This document shows positions 6,627-11,620 of a stretch of DNA of 11,620 bases, one piece after another (within the stretch, counting starts at the first letter, position 1; each line of letters begins with the position of its first letter). Origin of the DNA: CAZPXH01 sp964591085 (GTDB taxonomy: Bacteria > Spirochaetota > Spirochaetia > DSM-27196 > CAZPXH01). Below the pieces are notes generated by a model, which made no database searches, was not told the origin of the DNA, and saw only the letters and a program-made list of their open reading frames with translations. A program made the translations under genes and the position numbers. The stretch lies in assembly GCA_964591085.1 (NCBI GenBank), contig CAZPXH010000030.1, forward strand, positions 1 through 11,620, read 5' to 3'.

Positions 6627-6657
6627 CGTGACTGCCGACGATAAACGTGACTGCCGA
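6627..6657 (+). repeat. Two 12-bp direct repeats CGTGACTGCCGA
   Basis: The exact 12-mer occurs at 6627-6638 and 6646-6657 with a 19-bp period, just before a TATAAT at 6661. Spacing close to two helical turns would suit a protein binding the same face of the DNA, but no gene on the forward strand follows within 900 bp. Confidence 0.4.
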
Positions 6658-6793
6658 GGGTATAATAGAGGGCTGCACTCGGTGCCACCTCGGCCCCCCC
6701 TCTCGTTCGCAAACTCGAGCCATTATCGTTGTGCGAATAGATCGGAAGCGAGGCCGTAGAACCTCAGCCTCCCGCGTTGTTCTTCCTTTGCGA

Positions 6794-6827
6794 TCCCCGC
6801 GTGTACCCTCTGTACAATCGCCGGGGA
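6794..6827 (-). terminator. Stem-loop downstream of the first arsR
   Basis: TCCCCGCG-TGTAC-CCTCT-GTACA-AT-CGCCGGGGA forms an interrupted stem about 20 bp after the stop codon of the reverse-strand arsR. It is the best candidate for that gene's transcript end. No T-run follows on the reverse strand, so termination strength is uncertain. Confidence 0.3.
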
Positions 6828-6848
6828 GACTGCGTATTGCGGGGGTAC

Positions 6849-7193
6849 TTACGAGCGTTCGCCCACCGCCGCACTGAATGCCGCTTCACGGCGCTCATGC
6901 CGGGCGCGGAGCACGTTGTCCAGTCCGGACATAAACCCGCCTATGCAGTCGCAGGTAAGGTCGTAGTAGACGGTCGTCCCGTCTTTCCGGTCAAAGAGGA
7001 TGCCCGCGCTCTTGAGAAGCGAAAGGTGTCGCGACACTGTGGACGTATCCACTCCGATCAGATCGGTGAGGTCGCACACGCACTGCGCGCCCTCCCGAGC
7101 GATAATGTCCACCACGTATACACGGGTGGGGTGGGCCATTGCCTTGAGGACCTCTGCTCTTTCCTGAGCCCGCAATTGATCTCGCTCATCCAT
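6849..7193 (-). CDS. arsR: ArsR/SmtB-family metalloregulator (first copy)
   Basis: Cytoplasmic winged-helix repressor of 114 residues that should release its operator on binding trivalent arsenic or antimony. Residues 12-62 carry the family core: AEVLKAMAHPTR, then CVCDL (Cys38, Cys40) at the start of the DNA-binding region, and the recognition helix TSTVSRHLSLLKSAG. The wing follows (DGTTVYYDL). A second pair, Cys81 and Cys83 (CDC), comes right after the wing. The classical plasmid R773 site is CVCDLC; here the third Cys is Thr43, so Cys81/83 may complete the site. GAGGAG seven bases before the ATG fixes the start. It diverges from the thioredoxin-permease-acr3 operon at 7571, the usual layout for an autoregulated arsR. 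Confidence 0.9.
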   Translation of the reverse strand: MDERDQLRAQERAEVLKAMAHPTRVYVVDIIAREGAQCVCDLTDLIGVDTSTVSRHLSLLKSAGILFDRKDGTTVYYDLTCDCIGGFMSGLDNVLRARHERREAAFSAAVGERS

Positions 7194-7223
7194 ACTTATG
7201 CTCCTCGGTATTATGCTTCCGAA

Positions 7224-7334
7224 TTACCTTGGTCCCTTGCTGGCCGGGGTGAAGCTGAACTCCCGAACATGTGCGGGTATGATGTTACCGTCGGCAGATC
7301 GTGTCATACAGACGGCGAAGTCCGGTGTTGCCAT
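7224..7334 (-). CDS. Possible 36-residue leader peptide or small protein upstream of arsR
   Basis: ATG at 7334 to TAA at 7224-7226, begins MATPDFAVCMTRSADGN and ends PASKGPR. AGAGGA sits seven bases before the ATG, a good ribosome site, and the stop lies 30 bp before the arsR start, so both would share a transcript. It contains a single Cys and no membrane segment. I recognise no family. Support is only the ribosome site and position; it could be chance or the tail of a decayed gene. Confidence 0.3.
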   Translation of the reverse strand: MATPDFAVCMTRSADGNIIPAHVREFSFTPASKGPR

Positions 7335-7370
7335 GATCGATCCTCTTCACCATGACATGATGCTGATTAT

Positions 7371-7386
7371 TTGGCAATTTAGCCAA
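7371..7386. promoter_or_regulatory. Dyad TTGGC-AATTTA-GCCAA, candidate operator on the arsR side
   Basis: Perfect 5-bp arms with a 6-bp AT spacer, 37 bp upstream of the possible small ORF and 178 bp upstream of arsR on the reverse strand. The position suits an autoregulatory ArsR site. Short arms make chance occurrence possible. Confidence 0.3.
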
Positions 7387-7511
7387 CAAAAGAGACGAAT
7401 ACAGGGATTGAAAGCTCCACAACTGTGTTGTACGCCATTGCGGCGCTTCGCACCGTCGGTCCGGCTTGTTGCAACGCCATGCGGGACGCGACCCCTCAGG
7501 CTGCGTTTAGC

Positions 7512-7540
7512 TTGACGGCCTATATGCTTTATTGTACAAT
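7512..7540 (+). promoter_or_regulatory. Sigma70-type promoter of the thioredoxin-permease-acr3 operon
   Basis: TTGACG (7512-7517) and TACAAT (7535-7540) are separated by exactly 17 bp, five of six matches to each consensus hexamer. The start of transcription would be near 7547, leaving a leader of about 24 bases before the ATG at 7571. The -10 lies in the perfect 10-bp palindrome ATTGTACAAT (7531-7540), so a repressor bound there would block the promoter. Confidence 0.6.
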
Positions 7541-7570
7541 TAACCAAATAGACACGCACAGGAGGATCAC

Positions 7571-7813
7571 ATGACGATTCAAATACTCGGAAAGGGTTGC
7601 CCCAACTGTCAGCAGCTTGAGGAGAACGCCAGGCAGGCAGCGTCTCAGCTCGGCATTGAAGCGGTTTTCGAGAAGGTGACCGACATGGAGCGCATTACGG
7701 ACATGGGCGTGCTTCGCACTCCCGGTCTCGCGTTTGACGGCGAACTGCAACAAACCGGTAAGGTTTTGTCGCCCCAAGAGATTCAGGAAAAACTCAAGGA
7801 GTACACGGCGTGA
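7571..7813 (+). CDS. Mini-thioredoxin (redox-active disulfide family), first of a tandem pair
   Basis: An 80-residue thioredoxin-fold protein of the small MTH895/redox-active-disulfide-2 type. The active site CPNC (Cys10-Cys13) comes directly after the first strand (TIQILGKG), and the cis-Pro motif RTPGLAFDG lies near residue 50, followed by the short GKVLSPQEIQEKL C-terminal helix. AGGAGG six bases before the ATG is a strong ribosome site. The stop overlaps the GTG start of its paralogue by 4 bp. In ars clusters such proteins sit next to permeases; a likely job is dithiol-disulfide exchange or handing a thiol-bound metalloid to the transporter, but that link is inference. It is the first gene of the operon. 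Confidence 0.88.
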   Translation: MTIQILGKGCPNCQQLEENARQAASQLGIEAVFEKVTDMERITDMGVLRTPGLAFDGELQQTGKVLSPQEIQEKLKEYTA

Positions 7814-8073
7814 CCGTCCAAGTCCTCGGTACGGGTTGTCCGAAGTGTCAACTCTTGAAGACCAACGCGGCCGCGGCGATCAACAATCTGCGCACACAGA
7901 CAAAAGAGGACCTTCGGCTCGAAGAAGTAACTGATCCCGAAACGATGATGGAGATGGGTATGCTTGTCTCACCCGGGCTTGCCGTTGACGGCGAGCTCTT
8001 GCAGGCCGGAAAGGTTCTCACGGCGGAGCAGGTCCAGCGGCTTGTCTGGGAACGACTGGGAAACAAGACGTGA
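7810..8073 (+). CDS. Mini-thioredoxin, second of a tandem pair
   Basis: An 87-residue paralogue of the preceding gene with the same layout: strand TVQVLGTG, active site CPKC (Cys10-Cys13), a cis-Pro loop VSPGLAVDGEL and a GKVLTAEQVQRL tail. The second active-site variable residue is Lys where the first copy has Asn, and the region between helix 1 and the cis-Pro loop is about 6 residues longer. It starts with GTG overlapping the upstream stop (GTGA) and ends with a GTGA overlap into the permease gene, so all three are translationally coupled. The pair probably arose by duplication and diverged, perhaps into two steps of one redox relay. Confidence 0.88.
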   Translation: MTVQVLGTGCPKCQLLKTNAAAAINNLRTQTKEDLRLEEVTDPETMMEMGMLVSPGLAVDGELLQAGKVLTAEQVQRLVWERLGNKT

Positions 8074-9371
8074 GCACCGAAACGCAGAATGCCACAACTG
8101 CAGCTCCAAGCGCCGCCCCGGTGAAATCCGTGGCGGCATCGGCTGTTGCCGGTGACGGCGCGGGCCGTAAGCCGGGTTTGCTCAAGCAGTTCTGGGGGGA
8201 GAAGAAAAACCGGCTATTGGTGCTCATGGCAGTGATATTCCTGACTGCCTTTTTCGTACCCTGGTCCGCCCCGCGCGTGTCGGCGGCGCTGAACGAAGGC
8301 TTTCTCATGCTCGGCGAGTATGCACGTGAGCACGTCCTACTCTGTCTGGTACCGGCCTTCTTCATTGCCGGGGCGATTTCGGTGTTCCTGAATCAGCAAT
8401 CGGTCATCAAGTACCTGGGCCCTACTGCGCCCAAGCTTGTTGCATATAGCGTGGCCTCGGTGTCCGGGACCATCCTGGCAGTCTGTTCCTGCACGGTACT
8501 GCCGCTGTTCAAAGGGATCTACAAGAAGGGCGCCGGAATTGGCCCGGCGGTGAGCTTCCTCTACTCCGGGCCCGCGATAAACATCCTCGCCATCATTCTC
8601 ACGGCAAAAGTCCTCGGGCTTCAGCTTGGTATTGCCCGCGCTGTGGGCGCGATCGTGTTTGCCTTCGTCATCGGCATATTGATGCAGCTGATCTTCTTCA
8701 AGGAAGACAAGGCCCGCACGACCAATGCGGCCATGTTCCAGAGTTTTGATGATGGTGAAGAGCGCGGTCTGGGAAAGACGGTGATCTACATGGCCTCCAT
8801 GGTAGGTATTCTCCTCTTCCTGAACTGGGCGCCCTCCGGCGGCTCCGTCGGGTGGTGGGACTTCCTCTACCAGTGGAGACTGGCGATTGTCGGCGTCTTC
8901 GGCATTGTGCTCATCTATTCACTGGTGAAGTGGTTCGTACGGAGTGAGCTTACCGATTGGGTTCGGGCCACTCGGGACTTCTCGGTGCAGATCCTGCCGC
9001 TGCTCTTTGCCGGTGTGCTGGTTGCGGGCTTCCTTCTTGGTCGGCCCGGCCATATGGCGCTGATTCCGGAAAGCTGGATCGCGGATCTGGTAGGCACCAA
9101 CTCACTCGGTAGCAACCTGATCGGATCGGTTGCTGGCGCTCTCATGTACTTCGCCACACTGACAGAGGTGCCGATTATGCAGGGCCTCCTGGGCTCGGGT
9201 ATGAGTCAGGGGCCGGCTCTGGCGCTGCTGCTCGCCGGACCATCACTTTCGCTGCCGTCGCTGCTTGTGATCGGCGGGGAGCTCGGCGTCAAGAAGACGC
9301 TCGTGTACTTCGGGTTAGTGGTAGTGCTGTCTACGACCGCCGGCATGATCTACGGAAACATGATTGCCTAG
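8070..9371 (+). CDS. YraQ/ArsP/SO_0444-type permease
   Basis: Inner-membrane permease of 433 residues (UPF0718/DUF318 family). After an Ala/Ser-rich N-terminal tail of about 38 residues, I see about 8-10 hydrophobic segments in two halves separated by a charged loop (about 210-236). The family signature is present: VSGTILAVCSCTVLPLFKGI with Cys139 and Cys141, then SFLYSGPAINILAII. The second half repeats the theme with TLTEVPIMQGLLGSGMSQGP (363-382) and LAGPSLSLPS. ArsP members export methylated trivalent arsenicals, and SO_0444 is linked to metal efflux; the substrate here is not settled by sequence. The GTG start overlaps the second thioredoxin stop by 4 bp. An unusually long low-complexity N-terminus sets it apart from typical members. 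Confidence 0.85.
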   Translation: MSTETQNATTAAPSAAPVKSVAASAVAGDGAGRKPGLLKQFWGEKKNRLLVLMAVIFLTAFFVPWSAPRVSAALNEGFLMLGEYAREHVLLCLVPAFFIAGAISVFLNQQSVIKYLGPTAPKLVAYSVASVSGTILAVCSCTVLPLFKGIYKKGAGIGPAVSFLYSGPAINILAIILTAKVLGLQLGIARAVGAIVFAFVIGILMQLIFFKEDKARTTNAAMFQSFDDGEERGLGKTVIYMASMVGILLFLNWAPSGGSVGWWDFLYQWRLAIVGVFGIVLIYSLVKWFVRSELTDWVRATRDFSVQILPLLFAGVLVAGFLLGRPGHMALIPESWIADLVGTNSLGSNLIGSVAGALMYFATLTEVPIMQGLLGSGMSQGPALALLLAGPSLSLPSLLVIGGELGVKKTLVYFGLVVVLSTTAGMIYGNMIA

Positions 9372-9405
9372 CGGTTGCGGACTTGACCGGCGCTAAATTG
9401 AATGA

Positions 9406-9429
9406 TTACATGAGCATAAACTCATGTAA
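9406..9429. promoter_or_regulatory. Perfect dyad TTACATGAG-CATAAA-CTCATGTAA before acr3
   Basis: Nine-base perfect arms with a 6-base spacer in the 72-bp gap between the permease and acr3, ending 5 bases before the GGGAGGG ribosome site. As DNA it is a plausible ArsR-type operator; as RNA it is a stable hairpin that could tune acr3 translation or mark a processing point. No good -35/-10 pair accompanies it. Confidence 0.5.
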
Positions 9430-9443
9430 AAGGGAGGGCGTGC

Positions 9444-10502
9444 ATGTCTGATACGGGAGAGCGCCGCCTCGGCTTTTTTGATAGATTTTTGAGCCTCTGG
9501 GTCATTGGCTGCATTGTTGCCGGAGTGCTGCTCGGTCAGATCATCCCGGCGGTTCCGCAGTTCCTGAGCCGGCTCGAATACGCCCAGGTCTCCATTCCGG
9601 TTGCTATCCTCATCTGGCTCATGATCTACCCCATGATGCTCAAGATCGACTTTGCCAGCATTGTGCGGGCCACCAGGCAGCCGAAGGGTCTTACGGTCAC
9701 CACCGTGACAAACTGGTTGATCAAGCCCTTTTCCATGTACGTCATCGCGTGGTTCTTCCTGAAAGTTGTCTTCAGGCCATGGATCGATCCCGCCCTGGGA
9801 ACCGAGTATCTCGCCGGAGCGGTCCTGCTCGGGGCTGCGCCCTGCACGGCCATGGTCTTTGTCTGGAGCCACCTTTCAGACGGAGACCCGGCGTACACTC
9901 TTATTCAAGTCGCGGTGAACGACCTCATTATCCTGGTGGGTTTCACACCGATCGTGGCACTGTTGCTCGGGATCAGCGACATTAGCATTCCGTGGAACAC
10001 CCTTGTGTTATCGGTAGTGCTATTCGTCGTTGTGCCTCTCGGCGCGGGATGGATCAGCCGTGTTGCCATTGTGCGGCGTCGCGGCCTTGACTACTTTGAG
10101 AACGGCTTCATTCCAAAGTTCAACGGCGTGACGACGGTCGGTCTGCTGCTCACGCTCATCATACTTTTTTCCTTCCAGGGCGAGATCATCCTGGGCAATC
10201 CCTTGCATATTGTCCTCATTGCCGTACCGCTGATCATCCAGACCTACTTGATCTACAGCGTCGCCTATGGCTGGGCCTGGCTTTGGAGAGTGCCTCACCC
10301 GATTGCCGGGCCCGGCGCCATGATCGGCGCGAGCAACTTTTTCGAGCTGGCAGTCGCCGTTGCCATCAGCCTCTTCGGTCTGAGCTCTGGGGCCGCTCTC
10401 GCAACAGTTGTGGGGATTCTTGTGGAGGTGCCGGTTATGCTCAGCCTTGTGCGCTTCACCAACAGGACGCGTCGGAAGTTTTCGATTCGATCAGCAGTAT
10501 AG
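9444..10502 (+). CDS. acr3: ACR3-family arsenite efflux transporter
   Basis: Inner-membrane arsenite carrier of 352 residues, normal for the family, with about 10 transmembrane segments. The two functional residues known from characterised ACR3 proteins are present: Cys134 in LLGAAPCTAMVFVWS and Glu328 in GILVEVPVMLSLV. GASNFFELAVAVAISLFG (295-312) is another strong signature. It uses the proton gradient to expel As(III), and often Sb(III) poorly. GGGAGGG five bases before the ATG fixes the start. A perfect dyad lies just upstream, and the second arsR follows after 32 bp. In an arsenate-exposed cell an arsenate reductase would be needed; no arsC is in the window, though the mini-thioredoxins could supply reductant. 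Confidence 0.95.
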   Translation: MSDTGERRLGFFDRFLSLWVIGCIVAGVLLGQIIPAVPQFLSRLEYAQVSIPVAILIWLMIYPMMLKIDFASIVRATRQPKGLTVTTVTNWLIKPFSMYVIAWFFLKVVFRPWIDPALGTEYLAGAVLLGAAPCTAMVFVWSHLSDGDPAYTLIQVAVNDLIILVGFTPIVALLLGISDISIPWNTLVLSVVLFVVVPLGAGWISRVAIVRRRGLDYFENGFIPKFNGVTTVGLLLTLIILFSFQGEIILGNPLHIVLIAVPLIIQTYLIYSVAYGWAWLWRVPHPIAGPGAMIGASNFFELAVAVAISLFGLSSGAALATVVGILVEVPVMLSLVRFTNRTRRKFSIRSAV

Positions 10503-10534
10503 TCGCCGTACTGCAGGTAGCCACTCAAGATGCC

Positions 10535-10969
10535 ATGTCTGCCGTGACGCCCATTGACGTCTTGAAGGCCTTGGCCGATGAAACACGCCTGCGCATGCTG
10601 AGTCTCCTCTCTGAGAGTGAAAACTGGTGCGGCTGCGAGATTGAGGCGGTGCTGCGGATCAATCAGTCCAACGCTTCCCGTCACCTAACACGGCTTCGCT
10701 CCGCGGGTGTGATCCACGCGACCAAGAACGGACAGTGGGTTCACTACGCCCTTCATACTCCGAAGCCCTATGCCGAGTTGATCCGGCAAGTCATTGAGAC
10801 GGCCCGCTCCGAAGACGAGCGCTTCACCCGGGACCTGCAAAGGATGCAAGACTACCGGGACAGCCCCTACACCTGTCAGGACATCCGGAAGTGGGTGGAT
10901 CTGCAGGACGGGCCTGGCACGAGGTCCCGGACGGAATCAGCAAAGGCGAATACGCCTGAAACGATCTGA
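10535..10969 (+). CDS. arsR: ArsR-family metalloregulator (second, distinct copy)
   Basis: A 144-residue winged-helix regulator. The core is VLKALADETRLRMLSLL, then WCGCEIEAVL (Cys32, Cys34), the recognition helix SNASRHLTRLRSAG and the wing NGQWVHYAL. A C-terminal extension holds Cys114 in SPYTCQDIRKW, which could join the Cys32/34 pair as a third arsenic ligand. The frame is open upstream through the end of acr3, but that part is a shadow of acr3 and ATG 10535 is the only plausible start; its ribosome site is weak (GGTAG about 13 bases upstream), so expression may depend on acr3 translation. It is clearly not a recent duplicate of the arsR at 6849: the cysteine context, length and tail all differ. 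The last 15-20 residues are low-complexity. Confidence 0.88.
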   Translation: MSAVTPIDVLKALADETRLRMLSLLSESENWCGCEIEAVLRINQSNASRHLTRLRSAGVIHATKNGQWVHYALHTPKPYAELIRQVIETARSEDERFTRDLQRMQDYRDSPYTCQDIRKWVDLQDGPGTRSRTESAKANTPETI

Positions 10970-10974
10970 ACGTC

Positions 10975-10996
10975 GGTAGTGAGCCGCCCGGCTACC
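10975..10996 (+). terminator. Possible hairpin after the second arsR
   Basis: GGTA, a 4-base bulge, GCCG-CC-CGGC and TACC form a GC-rich stem five bases after the arsR stop. It overlaps the end of the YccF-like remnant on the other strand. No T-run follows, so it is a weak terminator candidate. It shares its closing sequence (CCGGCTACCG-like) with the hairpin at 3977-4000, which also lies between convergent genes. Confidence 0.3.
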
Positions 10997-11131
10997 GCAC
11001 CCGTACCACCGAGCGACCGAAGGACAAAAAGAAAACGGTGCCAGCTTGATCCTCTGCAGGGCCAGGGGGATACCCATGATAGTCATTCCCCATAACGCGC
11101 CTGCGACAAACAGTCCGATAGCCGCCGGCAG
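10992..11131 (-). pseudogene. YccF-like inner-membrane domain remnant, frameshifted
   Basis: Reverse strand from 11131 reads LPAAIGLFVAGALWGMTIMG followed by IPLALQRIKLAPFSF, which resembles the membrane segment and IVGIPFxxQxxKLA motif of YccF-domain proteins. The next frame then gives LSFGRSVVRVR and a TAG at 10992-10994, matching the WPFGRxVV tail of the family. One missing base in the run TTTTCTTTTT (about 11026-11036) explains the switch. No start or N-terminal half is recognisable upstream, where the repeat array begins 50 bp away. It is probably a truncated and frameshifted relic. Family assignment by motif only. Confidence 0.45.
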
Positions 11132-11183
11132 GGCGACAGAAGCAGTGCTCTGCCGCGCCCGGGGATGCGTTAAACTTGGCGCA

Positions 11184-11431
11184 CCTGCGGTACGCCCTCG
11201 GCCCAGGGGTCGTCGCCAGTCTGTTGGTTACTTGTCCTCCCGTGCTGCCGCTGGCAGCCCGCGAGGACAAAGAAAAAGCCTCCTCCGTCCGAGGACGGCC
11301 GGAGGCTTGCGCGAAGCGCGAACGCTTCGCTAGGGGTTCCCAGGCTTTTTCTTTGTCTGCCGGGAGGCAGACAAAGAAAAAGCCTGGCGACGAGTCTGCC
11401 GACGTCAGACCTGCGGGCGTTCCTCGGCAAG
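11184..11431. repeat. 248-bp tandem repeat, complete first unit with four hairpins
   Basis: Unit 1 of a tandem array. It contains four successive perfect or near-perfect hairpins: TTGTCCTC..GAGGACAA enclosing GCTGCC-GCT-GGCAGC (11232-11270); AAGCCTCC..GGAGGCTT enclosing CCGTCC-GA-GGACGG (11276-11308); GCGAAGCG-CGAA-CGCTTCGC (11311-11330); and a 22-bp perfect arm pair (11340-11387). The 15-mer ACAAAGAAAAAGCCT recurs inside the unit at 11267-11281 and 11371-11385, and reversed at 11342-11356. No ORF of interest lies in it. Confidence 0.9.
11340..11387. repeat. Perfect 22-bp inverted repeat (hairpin) with GGGA loop
   Basis: Left arm 11340-11361 and right arm 11366-11387 are exact reverse complements separated by GGGA. 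The arms contain CTTTTTCTTT and AAAGAAAAAG runs, so each strand would form a stem with an internal U- or A-rich tract, similar to back-to-back intrinsic terminators. The copy in the second unit is cut by the window end. Confidence 0.9.
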
Positions 11432-11620
11432 CCTGCGGTACGCCCTCGGCCCAGGGGTCGTCGCCAGTCTGTTGGTTACTTGTCCTCCCGTGCTGCCGCT
11501 GGCAGCCCGCGAGGACAAAGAAAAAGCCTCCTCCGTCCGAGGACGGCCGGAGGCTTGCGCGAAGCGCGAACGCTTCGCTAGGGGTTCCCAGGCTTTTTCT
11601 TTGTCTGCCGGGAGGCAGAC
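11432..11620. repeat. Second unit of the 248-bp tandem repeat, cut by the window edge
   Basis: All 189 bases available are identical to 11184-11372 at an offset of 248. The unit stops at the window end partway into the fourth hairpin, so the array certainly continues further right. Identity across this length implies recent duplication or ongoing gene conversion. Confidence 0.9.

Larger units (their letters stand above)
6541..6848. other. Gene-free stretch with inverted and direct repeats
   Basis: No supported gene in about 310 bp. It contains the inverted repeat pair at 6561-6568 and 6599-6606, a palindrome inside it (6582-6591), a 12-bp direct repeat (6627-6638 and 6646-6657), an isolated TATAAT (6661-6666) without a good -35, and an imperfect stem-loop at 6794-6827. 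The open frames here read as low-complexity Arg/Ser/Pro sequence and look like shadows. Confidence 0.5.
7194..7570. other. Divergent regulatory region between arsR and the arsenic operon
   Basis: About 375 bp, unusually long for an arsR divergent region. It holds the possible small ORF (7224-7334), the dyad TTGGC-N6-GCCAA (7371-7386), a second reverse frame of 33 codons (7379-7480) without a good ribosome site, and the operon promoter (7512-7540). The GC-rich part 7430-7500 differs from the AT-rich flanks and may be decayed coding sequence. Confidence 0.5.

Noticed and set aside
6661..6666. TATAAT as a forward promoter
   Set aside because: No acceptable -35 at 15-19 bp and no forward gene downstream until 7571.
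7379..7480. 33-codon reverse ORF with a hydrophobic tail
   Set aside because: The ribosome-like GAGGGG is 12 bases from the ATG, too far, and the membrane segment is cut short by a stop; kept only as a remark.
7198..7515. Forward open frame of 105 codons in the arsR-operon gap
   Set aside because: No ribosome site, no domain, overlaps the arsR leader and the operon promoter.
10283..10534. N-terminal extension of the second arsR frame back into acr3
   Set aside because: The 84 extra codons overlap acr3 in another frame and read as Arg/Ser-rich filler; the ArsR core begins right after ATG 10535.
11184..11431. 5S rRNA gene fragment
   Set aside because: Only about 12 bases resemble a 5S 3' end (TCGTCGCCAGGC on the reverse strand); the rest of the molecule is absent.
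11184..11620. CRISPR array
   Set aside because: Unit is 248 bp with no short conserved repeat alternating with unique spacers.

Overview
Organism: the window is a GC-rich stretch (about 58-60% by eye) from a Gram-negative bacterium. Two lipobox-bearing proteins, sigma70-type promoter hexamers and the gene families point that way. The very acidic lipoprotein and the sulfur and arsenic genes would fit a sediment, haloalkaline or sulfidic habitat, possibly a gammaproteobacterium or spirochaete, but I cannot place it to genus. Broken genes, an IS21 remnant and a tandem repeat array mark it as accessory, rearranged DNA.

Left edge (1-1815): a remnant of an IS21-type istB gene with a frameshift in its Walker A motif; a reverse-strand lipoprotein of the endonuclease/exonuclease/phosphatase (EEP) fold; then a reverse-strand DsrE-like sulfur-carrier pseudogene with a frameshift and no visible C-terminus.

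Sulfur/redox block (1830-5885): a TauE/SafE (TSUP) anion exporter overlaps by 4 bp an alpha/beta-hydrolase fused to an OsmC domain. They converge, with a 16-bp gap, on a reverse-strand FMN glutamate-synthase-like protein that carries a CDGSH - 4Fe-4S mono-cluster - CDGSH N-terminus. The DsrE relic diverges from the TSUP gene, so the ancestral locus probably read dsrE <- -> tsup-abh/osmC, with the multi-Fe-S oxidoreductase opposite. I infer a role in reactive sulfur or peroxide handling; the exact substrate is unknown.

Middle (5886-6848): an acidic, beta-rich small lipoprotein whose start codon looks damaged or unusual, followed by about 310 bp without a gene that holds an 8-bp inverted repeat around a perfect palindrome and a 12-bp direct repeat.

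Arsenic block (6849-10969): an ArsR repressor (reverse) and a possible 36-codon upstream ORF diverge from a tightly coupled operon: two tandem CXXC mini-thioredoxins, a YraQ/ArsP/SO_0444-type permease with a CSC motif, an ACR3 arsenite exporter and a second, different ArsR. A good sigma70 promoter (TTGACG-N17-TACAAT), with a palindrome over its -10, drives the operon. A 9-bp perfect dyad precedes acr3.

Right edge (10970-11620): a frameshifted YccF-like membrane-protein remnant on the reverse strand, then a 248-bp tandem repeat. One unit is complete and the second runs off the window; the 189 bp that can be compared are identical. Each unit is a chain of four strong hairpins, including one with perfect 22-bp arms.
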